Positions 15,447-23,615 are shown, counted from the stretch's first letter. The stretch: DNA of 37,806 nt from Planctomycetia bacterium (GCA_021413585.1 JAIOQB010000039.1:1-37806), one strand, 5' to 3'. The notes: generated by a model not told the origin, from the letters alone. Numbers and translations are program-made.

Positions 15447-15502
15447 CTGTCAGCTGTCAGCTATCGGCTATCGGCTGTCGGCTGTCGGCTTTCAGCTTTT
15501 GG
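15447..15502. repeat. Heptamer tandem repeat, eight 7-bp units
   Basis: Eight consecutive 7-mers follow the pattern CTRTCRG: CTGTCAG twice, CTATCGG twice, CTGTCGG twice, then CTTTCAG and CTTTTGG. The array starts 10 bp after the ClpP-like stop. Its frame-shifted translations give the SYRLSAV-like spurious peptides seen next to genes in many genomes. It may vary in copy number. Confidence 0.9.
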
Positions 15503-15583
15503 TGATGAGTTGTAGTTGAAGTTTTAGCAGCGTCAAATGTCGTCGTCGGCAGTTTCCTTCCTGCTGTTGGCCGATTGCTTTCC

Positions 15584-16540
15584 TCACTGTTTATAACTCC
15601 CATGGCAATTGCTGCACGACTTGCCTAGCTCGCCGGTCGTTCGCTGCACTTCGGCAAAATTGTTCTCTTTGGCCGCCGCGGCGACTTCCAGGGCGTGCTG
15701 CTTGAGTCCTTTGGCCAGCTTCACGTACTCGGCGTCGTCGCTGAATTCATACCCTTCTCGGCCGATGACTTCCGCCAGGGCGGCGATGATTTCCGCCTCG
15801 TACACCACCTGATCGCGCCCTTTGCCGAACTGCTGGGCATTGGACGTAGCGGGGCGCAGTCGCTTGTCGAAGGCGAGTTCCAATCGCGACATGAGCAGCC
15901 GGCGCTCGGCCACCTGGCTCCATTTCACGTCACCGGCCGCCGGAAGGGCGAACTCCACCGTGCCGCCGCGGACGAGTTCTTCGAGGTCGCGCAGGCGGGA
16001 TTTCGTTTCGTTGTACGTATTGTCGTCGGCCGCCTTGGCGTTCGACGCCGCACGAGCAAAGGCGGTGCGGGCACCCGGGGCGATCTGCTGCCAGCGGATC
16101 GATTGATCGTATTCCGCGGCGATGCCGAACATTACCGCCAGCACGCTGAACTGCCGCCGCACCTGGCGATTGCCTCCCGCCTTGAACACGCCGGCGTTCT
16201 TCACCGCATCGGCCAGTTCCAGCGGCGAGGACTTGATCTCATTGGCCACGGTTTCAGCGGAGATAATCTTCGACCAGGCGAACTTCCCATCGGGGGCGGC
16301 CACCCCGCCCGACGTGCCCCCTGTCGAAACGGGCTTCGAGCCGCGCAGGCTAGGGCGCGGCCCCTTGAGGCGGCCGAGCGGATCTTCGGGAAACCGCGAG
16401 AGCGTTTTCTTGTCCCACTGCTTCGGCGGCAAGCTTTGATGCGGGTCTTCGGCGAAACCGGCTGCCATGGAGCAAGCGAGTGCCGCCAGGATTCCGCCGG
16501 CGATCAATAGAAGGCGTGAACGGAGACATTGCCGGCCCAT
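15584..16540 (-). CDS. Exported cytochrome c (cytochrome c'-like) protein
   Basis: This 318-residue protein has a signal peptide (LLLIAGGILAALACSMAAGFA). A Pro/Lys-rich linker (30-90) and a long helical region follow, ending in SCSNCHGSYKQ. The single heme-binding CxxCH is at residues 309-313, very near the C-terminus, as in cytochrome c' and cytochrome b562-like four-helix bundles. Two helical halves may be present (about 95-200 and 210-318), but only the second has a heme motif. The ATG at 16540 is used because GGAG sits about 9 nt before it and the signal peptide begins properly there. It is transcribed divergently from apbE, whose -10 lies about 120 bp away. Probable periplasmic electron carrier or gas-binding protein. 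Confidence 0.85.
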   Translation of the reverse strand: MGRQCLRSRLLLIAGGILAALACSMAAGFAEDPHQSLPPKQWDKKTLSRFPEDPLGRLKGPRPSLRGSKPVSTGGTSGGVAAPDGKFAWSKIISAETVANEIKSSPLELADAVKNAGVFKAGGNRQVRRQFSVLAVMFGIAAEYDQSIRWQQIAPGARTAFARAASNAKAADDNTYNETKSRLRDLEELVRGGTVEFALPAAGDVKWSQVAERRLLMSRLELAFDKRLRPATSNAQQFGKGRDQVVYEAEIIAALAEVIGREGYEFSDDAEYVKLAKGLKQHALEVAAAAKENNFAEVQRTTGELGKSCSNCHGSYKQ

Positions 16541-16658
16541 GAGATTGTTCTCCGCGCCAGAGTAGGTAAAGGCCAGACAGACTTCACCCATTATCCGTCG
16601 AACGAACCCTCCGCGCCAAGTTGCATCCTTGAGTCCGCTCCCCGCCGCCACCGCACGG

Positions 16659-16664
16659 TATAAT
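16659..16664 (+). promoter_or_regulatory. -10 box of a probably leaderless apbE transcript
   Basis: A perfect TATAAT is followed by 6 nt (CGGGGT) and the ATG at 16671. Transcription would start on or next to the A of the ATG. No Shine-Dalgarno is present. No good -35 lies at 16-18 bp. Confidence 0.6.
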
Positions 16665-16670
16665 CGGGGT

Positions 16671-17813
16671 ATGTCCGGATCCCCCCTGCCAAACCGCCGC
16701 GACCTGTTCCGCCTCGCTCGCGGCGGCAGGGCCTCTGCTGCTGGCGGCTCGCCGCTTTCGTCCGATATGGACCAGGTCTACCACCCTTCGGCGTTAGAAC
16801 GATTGCTCGGGGTCGACGGCGACGCCAGCCCGGGCGACACCGCCACTGACCCCTACCTGGTCGGCATCAGCCGGCGGGCGATGGCCTGCCAGTTCCAGGT
16901 TTTTCTCAACGCCGGGCAATACCCCGAGGGGAGCCAAGCGGCGATCGCGGCCCTGGATCTGGTGGACCAGCTTGAAGCCCAGTTGACGATTTACCGTTCG
17001 GACAGCGAAGTGGCGGAAGTCAATCGCAACGCCGCCGATGGCCCCGTCACCGTTGAGCGGCGATTGTTTGAACTGCTCGAACAAAGCGTGGAGCTGTGGC
17101 GAGCCACCGACGGTACGTTCGATATCACGGCCGGCCCCTTGTCCGAAGCGTGGGGTTTTGCCCGGCGCGATGGACATGTTCCCACCGCCGAGCAACTTGC
17201 CGCCGCCCTGGAGCAAGTTGGCAGCCAATCACTGCGACTCGATTCGGCCGAGAGAACAATTGAGTTCGACAGACTGGGCATGATGCTAAACCTCGGCGCT
17301 ATCGGCAAAGGGCATGCACTGGATCGCGCGGCCGGAGTGCTGGAAGATCGTGGCATGGCGGATTTTCTTTTTCACGGCGGACAGAGCAGCGTGCTCGCGC
17401 GCGGGAATCGTGGCGGACCGGGGGGCACGGGGTGGTCCGTCGGCTTGCTGCATCCGCTCCGCCCTGACCGGCGGATCGGTGAGTTTCGCCTCGTCGATCG
17501 GGCATTGTCGACATCCGGCTCCGGCACGCAGTTTTTTGTCCACCAGGGTCGGCGCTACGGACATATCTTGGACCCGCGCAGCGGCCAGCCGGCCGGTGGA
17601 ATGCTCTCGGCCACGGTGCTGGCCTCGACGGCGGCTGAAGCGGACGCACTTTCGACGGCCCTGTATGTGATGGGACCGGAGCGTGCGGCGCAGTGGTGTG
17701 CAGAACATCCGGAGATTTCAGCACTGCTCGTGTGGCCCGGCCGGAAGACAGGCACTGTTGAAATTGCGGCCAGTCAGTTAGGGCAGGACGATTGGACGCC
17801 GCAGTTGATCTAG
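16671..17813 (+). CDS. apbE: FAD:protein FMN transferase
   Basis: This 380-residue ApbE-family enzyme attaches FMN covalently to a Thr of flavoproteins such as NqrB/C and RnfD/G. Typical blocks are all present: RRAMACQFQVFL, GTFDITAGPLSEAWGF, LNLGAIGKGHALDRAA, YGHILDPRSGQPAGG and AEADALSTALYVMGPE, the last with the metal-binding Asp. A basic N-terminus with an RRDLFRLARGG stretch precedes the domain by about 60 residues. It looks faintly like a twin-arginine motif but has no hydrophobic core, so secretion is not supported. The ATG at 16671 directly follows a perfect -10 box. No flavoprotein partner is in the window. Confidence 0.93.
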   Translation: MSGSPLPNRRDLFRLARGGRASAAGGSPLSSDMDQVYHPSALERLLGVDGDASPGDTATDPYLVGISRRAMACQFQVFLNAGQYPEGSQAAIAALDLVDQLEAQLTIYRSDSEVAEVNRNAADGPVTVERRLFELLEQSVELWRATDGTFDITAGPLSEAWGFARRDGHVPTAEQLAAALEQVGSQSLRLDSAERTIEFDRLGMMLNLGAIGKGHALDRAAGVLEDRGMADFLFHGGQSSVLARGNRGGPGGTGWSVGLLHPLRPDRRIGEFRLVDRALSTSGSGTQFFVHQGRRYGHILDPRSGQPAGGMLSATVLASTAAEADALSTALYVMGPERAAQWCAEHPEISALLVWPGRKTGTVEIAASQLGQDDWTPQLI

Positions 17814-18036
17814 GCTGTCGATCTGGACCAATGCACTCTCCGCTAGGCACGGAATGCATCGTGCGCACGATCATTCAAGTCGGCTCCGATACAACGCGCA
17901 AAGTCTTCCCAGTCCCCCGCACGGCGTGGATTTAGCTAGACGGTTCCTGTTTCGCCGGACCGATCTGGATAGAATAGGGCGACTCGGCGGTCCCGCCGCC
18001 AGGCCCAGGCAATCCAACGTATCAAGTACCCACCCT

Positions 18037-18738
18037 GTGATTGACTATCTCTCCACGCTTGGCCCCGTTTTTCCCTACGTGGCGATCGTACTGTTTCTCG
18101 CGCTGACCGGTGCTGGGCTGCCGGTGCCGGAAGAGGTGTTCATCGTGGCCGCCGGCATGCTGTCGGTGGCGGGGCGGCAGGGGGTCGAGTTGAGCGCGCC
18201 AGTCGCGTTCGCCTGTTGCGTGCTAGGGGCCCTGCTGGGAGACAACATTGTCTACGCCGCGGGGCGGTACCTGGGCCGCAGCTTTTTCCAACGGCACCGT
18301 TGGTTCGCTCGCTGGCTCAACGAAGACCGCGAACGGCAGATGGAGGCGTTGATCAAGAAGCACGGGTTGAAGATGTTCTTCGCCGCCCGGTTCATGATCG
18401 GCGTGCGGGCACCGATCTACGTCGCGGCCGGTTTGATGCGGGTGCCGTGGCCCCGGTTTTTGCTGGTCGATACGATCTCGGCCACCGTGGTCGTCGGCAC
18501 CGTGTTTGGCTTGAGCTATCGCTATGGCGAGCAGATCCGCCGGCTGGTCCGCGAGTTTTCCATCGGCATGACGGTGCTTGGCGTGGTGGCGGTGGCCATC
18601 GCGACGACAGTTTACTTCGTCCGCAGCCGCCGACCTCCTACCCCGCCGCACGATGACGAGGACGATTCGCAATCCGATGATTCGTTGCCCGGCAAGCCGG
18701 GGGCCGATGACTCTCGCGTGGCCCAGTTGAGTGCGTAA
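18037..18738 (+). CDS. DedA-family membrane protein
   Basis: This 233-residue integral membrane protein belongs to the DedA/SNARE-associated family, thought to flip or transport undecaprenyl phosphate or other lipids across the inner membrane. The signature LTGAGLPVPEEVFIVAAGML is near residues 21-40. The second conserved half is ARFMIGVRAPIYVAAGLMRVP (about 121-141), with the conserved Arg residues. About five or six hydrophobic segments are seen. The C-terminal tail after the last helix is acidic (HDDEDDSQSDDS). The frame is open from 17854, but DedA homology begins at VIDYLSTLGPVFPYVA, so I choose the GTG at 18037. A possible -10 TAGAAT is at 17970-17975. It sits between apbE and uvrC; the role link is unclear. 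Confidence 0.9.
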   Translation: MIDYLSTLGPVFPYVAIVLFLALTGAGLPVPEEVFIVAAGMLSVAGRQGVELSAPVAFACCVLGALLGDNIVYAAGRYLGRSFFQRHRWFARWLNEDRERQMEALIKKHGLKMFFAARFMIGVRAPIYVAAGLMRVPWPRFLLVDTISATVVVGTVFGLSYRYGEQIRRLVREFSIGMTVLGVVAVAIATTVYFVRSRRPPTPPHDDEDDSQSDDSLPGKPGADDSRVAQLSA

Positions 18739-18807
18739 TCTGCGTGCGTAAACGTAGTAGTTATTGATCAAAAATCGCCTGGGTCCCCTCTCCACCTTGG
18801 CCGGGCG

Positions 18808-18813
18808 TATAAT
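18808..18813 (+). promoter_or_regulatory. -10 box of a probably leaderless uvrC transcript
   Basis: A perfect TATAAT ends 5 nt before the ATG at 18819, with no Shine-Dalgarno between. This is the same geometry as at 16659-16664. No clear -35 is seen. Confidence 0.6.
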
Positions 18814-18818
18814 CCCGC

Positions 18819-20318
18819 ATGGCCCGACGCACCAACCGCCCGAAAAAATCCGCCCCGCCTTTAGAGCCGCCTGGCCATGCGGAGCGATTGCCGCAGTCGA
18901 CCGCTCCGCTCGATTCAGCTGATACTGAAGCGGACACGCTGGCCGAAGACATTCTGGCCGCCAATCCCCCGCTGACGCCGTGGGACCGCGCGGCCGCGAC
19001 GGTGCGGGCGTTTCCTCAGGCGCCGGGCGTGTACCTGATGAAGGACGCCGCCGGCCGGGTGATCTACGTCGGCAAGGCGAAGAACTTGCGTGCCCGGGCG
19101 AGCAGCTATTTTCTCAAGGCGGCCGCCGCCGAGCCGCGCACGGCGGTCTGGATTCGCGAGATCGCGGAAATCGACTACATCGCTGCCGACAGCGAGGTGG
19201 ATGCCCTGCTGGTCGAGTCGCGGCTGATCAAGGACATCCAGCCCAAGTACAACAAGGAACAGAAGGACGACAAGAGCTTCCCCTATTTGGAGATTACCAC
19301 CCGCGAGGATTACCCCCGCATCGAGGTGACCCGCCAGCCGCAGGCCAGCGGCACGAAGTTGTATGGACCGTTTCCCAGCGCGGGCAGCTTGCGCGGGGCG
19401 CTGAATGTGTTGCAGCGGATCTTCAAGTTTCGCACCTGCGCGCTCGACATCGACGCCGACGACGAGCGGTGGCGCTGGTTTCGCCCTTGCCTGCTGGCGT
19501 CGATCGGCCAATGCACCGCGCCGTGCAACTTGCGGATCAGCCGAGAGGAATATCGCGAGGACATCCAGCGTCTGCGGATGTTTCTAGAGGGAAAGAAAAC
19601 GGTGCTGCTGAAGCAAATGCGGCGCGAGATGCAAGCCGCGTCCGACGAGCGGCGCTTCGAGGCGGCCGCGAAATTGCGAGATGAGATCCAGATGCTCGAA
19701 ACACTGGACGAGCGAGGTGAGTTGGAAACGCACACCCAGCCGCAGGTGTTTTTCATCGACCCCAAGAAAGGGCTGGCGGGTCTCAAGAAAATTCTCAACC
19801 TGGCGAAAGCGCCCCGGACGATCGAAGGCGTTGATATTGCGCATCTGGGGGGCGGCGAGACCGTGGCCAGCCTGGTGCAGTTTCTTGACGGCCTGCCGTT
19901 CAAGCCGGGCTATCGCCGCTACAAAATCCGCGGCGTCGAGGGAGTCGACGACTTTCAGAGCATTCACGAAGTGGTGGCGCGGCGGTTTCGGCGACTGGCG
20001 GACGAGGGCCAGTTGCGCCCCGACGTGCTGCTGGTCGACGGCGGCCGGGGCCAACTCAACGCCGCGCTGGCCGCATTCAAGGACCTGGAGATCACACCGC
20101 CGGCCGTAATTTCGCTTGCCAAGCGAGAAGAGGAACTGTACCTGCCCGACATGGCCGAGCCGCTCAAACTATCGCGCCACGCCTACGCCCTGCGTCTGCT
20201 GCAATACGTGCGCGACGAGGCACACCGGTTTGCACAGCACTATCACCACATGCTGCGGCGGCGGTCGCAGTTGGGGGATGCGGCGCCCAAAACGCCGCGC
20301 GGGCGACGGAAGCAGTAG
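18819..20318 (+). CDS. uvrC: Excinuclease ABC subunit C, short form lacking the C-terminal HhH domain
   Basis: This 499-residue UvrC makes the dual incisions of nucleotide excision repair. The GIY-YIG nuclease is intact (GVYLMKDAAGRVIYVGKAKNLRARA, about 70-94). The Cys-containing block CLLASIGQCTAPCNLRIS is present, as is the UVR (UvrB-binding) helix (about 250-292). The RNase H-like nuclease follows with D in GVDIAHLGGGETVAS, D in LLVDGGRGQLN and H in RDEAHRFAQHYHH. The protein then ends in a basic tail. The tandem helix-hairpin-helix DNA-binding region, which makes most UvrC about 600 residues, is absent. The N-terminus has a 60-residue Pro/Ala-rich extension. The stop is clean, with no frameshifted remnant downstream. 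Confidence 0.93.
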   Translation: MARRTNRPKKSAPPLEPPGHAERLPQSTAPLDSADTEADTLAEDILAANPPLTPWDRAAATVRAFPQAPGVYLMKDAAGRVIYVGKAKNLRARASSYFLKAAAAEPRTAVWIREIAEIDYIAADSEVDALLVESRLIKDIQPKYNKEQKDDKSFPYLEITTREDYPRIEVTRQPQASGTKLYGPFPSAGSLRGALNVLQRIFKFRTCALDIDADDERWRWFRPCLLASIGQCTAPCNLRISREEYREDIQRLRMFLEGKKTVLLKQMRREMQAASDERRFEAAAKLRDEIQMLETLDERGELETHTQPQVFFIDPKKGLAGLKKILNLAKAPRTIEGVDIAHLGGGETVASLVQFLDGLPFKPGYRRYKIRGVEGVDDFQSIHEVVARRFRRLADEGQLRPDVLLVDGGRGQLNAALAAFKDLEITPPAVISLAKREEELYLPDMAEPLKLSRHAYALRLLQYVRDEAHRFAQHYHHMLRRRSQLGDAAPKTPRGRRKQ

Positions 20319-20402
20319 CGCCGCTTGCACTTGCCCTGCCTGTCATTTACGCTGATTCCGCAGCGATTCTCTGTGCCCGGGCAATTTTAAGGAGCCTGCG
20401 CC

Positions 20403-21329
20403 ATGCGGCGGATTCAAGTCACTCTTTCGTTCGCTGGACTGGCCGTTCTCGCGGTCCTAATCGGTTTTGCTCCGGCGTCTGCCAACGCCATCGAGCCCGA
20501 TCGGCACGTGCTGATCATCGGCATTGACGGCTGCCGGCCGGATGCGATCCAGGCGGCGGATGCCCCGAACCTCAAGAAGCTGGCGGCGGATGGGGCGGTT
20601 ACCTGGGACGGGTTTGCCGGTGGCGTGTTGGGCACGCCCACGCGGCAGAACACCGCCAGCCTTGCCAGTTGGAACACCATCTTGCGCGGCGTGTGGGCCA
20701 ACAAGCATCGCGCGATCCAGATGAAGAAGGGGAAGCCGATGCCGGCCGACCGCAACTATCCGTCGCTGTTCGCGCGAATCAAGCAGTCCGATCCGAAGGC
20801 GGTGTGCGCGTCGATCTGCAATTGGATCTGGATCAACGGCCAGCCGATGCTGCCCGAGGCCGACTACAAGATCAACGGCCAGGGAGACGCCGGCGTCGTC
20901 GACCTGCTGACGAAATACCTGGCCGACAAGGACCCCACCGCCGTGTTCATCCACTTCGACGAAGTGGACCACGCTGGGCACGCCAATGGTTTTGACCCGC
21001 GGCTGCCGACGTACAAGACCGCGGTGGAGACAGCCGACAAGCACGTCGGCGAAGTGCTCGATGCGGTGAAGAAGCGGAAGAACTACGCTCAGGAGAAGTG
21101 GCTTATCATCTGCGTGACCGACCACGGCGGCATCAACAAAGGGCACGGCGGCGATTCGCCGGAAGAGCGCACCGTGTTTCTGATTGCCAACGGCCCGGGC
21201 GTGAAGCCAGGGGGTGTATCGCCTGGGCCGGGGCTGGTAGCGGTCACGCCGACCGCACTGAAGTTCCTAGGCGTGCCGATCAAGCCGGAATGGAAGCTCG
21301 ACGGGCAGCCATTTGGCCTTGGGGATTGA
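20403..21329 (+). CDS. Secreted alkaline-phosphatase-superfamily (nucleotide pyrophosphatase/phosphodiesterase-like) enzyme
   Basis: This 308-residue exported hydrolase has a signal peptide (LSFAGLAVLAVLIGFAPASANA). Metal-site blocks of the phosphodiesterase/phosphatase superfamily are IIGIDGCRPDAIQAA (first Asp), TPTRQNTASLASWNTILRG (nucleophile Thr/Ser region), FIHFDEVDHAGHANGF (Asp, Asp and His ligands) and VTDHGGINKGHGG (Asp-His). The substrate is not determinable; phosphodiesters, phosphonates or nucleotides are all possible. AAGGAG is 8 nt before the ATG. It is followed by the beta-carbonic anhydrase on the same strand after 137 bp, in which a small GTCTCC/GGAGAGAC hairpin and a TATATT box may separate the two units. 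Confidence 0.88.
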   Translation: MRRIQVTLSFAGLAVLAVLIGFAPASANAIEPDRHVLIIGIDGCRPDAIQAADAPNLKKLAADGAVTWDGFAGGVLGTPTRQNTASLASWNTILRGVWANKHRAIQMKKGKPMPADRNYPSLFARIKQSDPKAVCASICNWIWINGQPMLPEADYKINGQGDAGVVDLLTKYLADKDPTAVFIHFDEVDHAGHANGFDPRLPTYKTAVETADKHVGEVLDAVKKRKNYAQEKWLIICVTDHGGINKGHGGDSPEERTVFLIANGPGVKPGGVSPGPGLVAVTPTALKFLGVPIKPEWKLDGQPFGLGD

Positions 21330-21466
21330 AAACGCGAGGTATATTCTCTTCAGATCGAAAGAGCGTAGGGCGAGCGGAATTCCGACTCGTGCTTAGGCTC
21401 TCACTCCGGTCTCCTTTCGGAGAGACTGGGGAAATCTGTTCACGCTGCCCGGTAAGGAATACCCCC

Positions 21467-22165
21467 ATGAAACGCATCGTTCCTCTTGCGGTTGTCTTTT
21501 GTCTGGCCGCGGCCGTTGTTTGTCATCGTCTGCCGGCGGAAGAGCCATCGGCCGCCTCGCCGACGCGTCCTGGGCAAATGACCGCCGACATGGCTTTACG
21601 GTTATTGAAAGAGGGGAACGCCCGGTTCGTGGCGAACAATCTACGCGAGGCGAAGCTCGACTCGAAGCAGCGGGTCGACATGGCCCAATCGCAGCGGCCG
21701 ATTGCCGTGGTGCTCACCTGCTCCGATTCGCGAGCGGCTCCGGAACTGGTGTTCGACAAGGGGCTCGGTGTGTTGTTCGTCGTCCGCGTGGCGGGGAATG
21801 TTTCCGGGCCTGAAGTGCTGGCCTCGATCGAATATGCCCTGGCCGAGTTGAAAGTGCCGCTGGTCGTTGTGTTGGGACACTCGAATTGCGGCGCCGTGGG
21901 TGCGGCCATCAAAGGGAAGCAGCAGCCGTCGCCGAACCTTCAGCACCTGGTTGACCTGATTCACACCGGCGGCGACTTGCCGGAGGATCGAGCCGCCGCT
22001 TTGGAAGTCGCCGTTCAAAATAACGTCAACTTCCAGACCGGGCTGCTGACGAAAAACAGCCAGATCATCGACGAGTTCACCAAACACGGGGGCGTGAAAA
22101 TTGTGCCCGCGATGTACGACCTGAAGTCAGGGCACGTCGAGTGGATCGAACAGCCGAAGCAGTAG
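21467..22165 (+). CDS. Exported beta-class carbonic anhydrase
   Basis: This 232-residue beta-carbonic anhydrase carries a signal peptide (IVPLAVVFCLAAAVVCH), so it should act outside the cytoplasm, hydrating CO2. The zinc site is complete: Cys85, Asp87 and Arg89 in LTCSDSRAAPE, His138 and Cys141 in GHSNCGAV. The block LFVVRVAGNVSGPEVLASIEYA between them is standard for the beta class. The frame is open from 21098, but those codons overlap the preceding gene in another frame. The ATG at 21467 has AAGGA 8 nt before it and begins the signal peptide. It is followed by a large nested palindrome. Confidence 0.93.
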   Translation: MKRIVPLAVVFCLAAAVVCHRLPAEEPSAASPTRPGQMTADMALRLLKEGNARFVANNLREAKLDSKQRVDMAQSQRPIAVVLTCSDSRAAPELVFDKGLGVLFVVRVAGNVSGPEVLASIEYALAELKVPLVVVLGHSNCGAVGAAIKGKQQPSPNLQHLVDLIHTGGDLPEDRAAALEVAVQNNVNFQTGLLTKNSQIIDEFTKHGGVKIVPAMYDLKSGHVEWIEQPKQ

Positions 22166-22190
22166 ATTCGGCCACTTTCTAAGAGGAAAT

Positions 22191-22349
22191 TCACCACAGA
22201 GACACGGAGGCACGGAGACGAAAATCCCAATTACCAAATTCCAATCTCCAATAAAGAGCCGCGCTACTCTTATTGGAGATTGGAATTTGGTCATTGGTCA
22301 TTATTTTCCTTCTCCGTGCTTCCTCTGTGTCTCTGCGCCTCCGTGGTGA
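22191..22349. repeat. Nested double palindrome downstream of the carbonic anhydrase
   Basis: The inner hairpin has perfect 21-bp arms, 22234-22254 (CCAAATTCCAATCTCC...) and 22270-22290, with a 15-nt loop. The outer arms are 22191-22218 (TCACCACAGAGACACGG...) and 22311-22349, which holds the inverse plus an 11-nt expansion. The right inner arm extends into GGTCATTGGTCATT and is nearly identical to 2616-2651. Both motifs are known as sources of spurious peptides such as HHGGAETQRKHGE. The element separates convergent genes and could end both transcripts. Confidence 0.9.
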
Positions 22350-22368
22350 AACAAAGTTTGTTGCATCC

Positions 22369-23034
22369 TCACCGCGAGCCGAAGTAAAACAGCACCAGCC
22401 CTAGCGTCGCCAGATGGGCTTTCTCCGGTAGCGAGTCGGCGCGGCCGATGAAATACATCATCGCCGTCGCGCCGAGCACCAGCAGCACCGTGGCCGCTTT
22501 CAAATCGTCCCACCACACGGCCCGATGACCGCCGTGGCTGCGGAACCACCAATCGAGCACCCCCCGCCCCACCACGCCGATCAAGTAGGCGAACACGGTG
22601 ATCAATATCGACAGCGTCTCGGCCTGGAATAGCCGATGCTCCTGGTATTGATAGACCGCCAGCCCAACGAACGCCAGGATCACCAGCGCGCGGATCGAAT
22701 GCCGCGGCAGCCACAGTGGGTTTGTCTCGGACTCCAGATGGCCGGCCGTTTCCAACTGCTTGACCACGTCCGGCGGCAGCCGCACAAACCGCCGCGATGT
22801 GAAGTAGTGGGCCAGCACAATCATCAGCGTCTCAGTCCACAGCAACTTCACCGGGTTGCCGCGGATCACTTCGACGATCACCACGCCCACGATCAGCAGG
22901 GTCAACAATGCCCGCACACTGCCGCTGGGGAGGCCGAGTGGCGGACGGTCGAGGCGTGGAGCGGGAGGTGAGTTTGGGAGTTCGCTTGTCGAATCGAGCA
23001 CGATCTGGCCCTGCAAAAATAGCGCGGACGTCAT
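22369..23034 (-). CDS. Multi-span membrane protein with an internal repeat
   Basis: This 221-residue protein has about six hydrophobic segments. Two blocks resemble each other: LPSGSVRALLTLLIVGVVIV (about 35-54) and LPRHSIRALVILAFVGLAVY (about 108-127). Each is followed by a segment ending in a membrane span (WTETLMIVLAHYF and AETLSILITVFAYLIG), so the protein looks like a duplicated two-helix unit plus a final pair. I do not recognise the family beyond planctomycete-type proteins. The ATG directly follows the TGA of the upstream broken gene, so translation was probably coupled. The 3' end abuts the nested palindrome. Confidence 0.75.
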   Translation of the reverse strand: MTSALFLQGQIVLDSTSELPNSPPAPRLDRPPLGLPSGSVRALLTLLIVGVVIVEVIRGNPVKLLWTETLMIVLAHYFTSRRFVRLPPDVVKQLETAGHLESETNPLWLPRHSIRALVILAFVGLAVYQYQEHRLFQAETLSILITVFAYLIGVVGRGVLDWWFRSHGGHRAVWWDDLKAATVLLVLGATAMMYFIGRADSLPEKAHLATLGLVLFYFGSR

Positions 23035-23517
23035 TCAATAGCCACATTGAGGAGGGGCTGTATCAACCTCAATCTTTACGCCGGGAATCGCCTCTCTTGC
23101 ACGTTGGGCCGCGGTTCTGGCGAGTTCATGGTCATTGTCGGGGTTACCGCTTGGCTCAGCCCGATACTCGACGATGACCGTGCGAAGATACGGCAACTCT
23201 TTTAGCAAGGGAATTGAGCGATCGACTCGATGGAAGTCGATTTGCGCGATTGGAACACGCCAGAAGATTCGCTGCCAAGCAGTTCTGGGATAACCATAAT
23301 CGTATCCAGTGGTTTGAAGAACCATTACTCCAGAGTTAGCCATCGACACAAATATGCCATCCCCTTGCTTCATGAGCGCTGCGGCGGCATTGTACTGCTG
23401 CTGAGCGCGGTTCGTCACCTACTGGAACAGGCCTGCCGCCAGCAGAGTGCAAAACAGTAGCGTCCGCAAGCTGAAGCGACACCAGCGAAATCGGACGATA
23501 TCGGATAGCAGGTTCAC
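23035..23517 (-). pseudogene. RFSLRTLL-type membrane-anchored protein interrupted by an in-frame TAG (23419-23421)
   Basis: Read from the GTG at 23517, the frame has an excellent ribosome-binding site (GGAGG with 8-nt spacing). It encodes 32 codons starting VNLLSDIVRFRWCRFSLRTL and ending LLAAGLFQ. A TAG follows, and then 127 codons in the same frame (VTNRAQQQYNAAAALMKQGD..., ending APPQCGY). The first part is the basic-plus-hydrophobic anchor that planctomycetes often use. The second part is the soluble domain. The break falls just after the membrane helix, where such proteins usually have a Trp, so TGG to TAG is the simplest event. The GTG directly after the TAG could restart translation. 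The soluble domain is unrecognised. The stop TGA touches the next gene's ATG. Confidence 0.7.
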
Positions 23518-23615
23518 GCAGATTTCCTCCCGACACCAGCCGGCGCACAGCAAGCCTCGAACACCAAACCGCTGTGTAATATCACAACATCGCTTGCGGA
23601 GGAAACGTCACATTG

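Noticed and set aside
15447..15502. Possible CRISPR or iteron origin
   Set aside because: Seven-bp units are too short for CRISPR, and no replication initiator gene or DnaA-box cluster is nearby.
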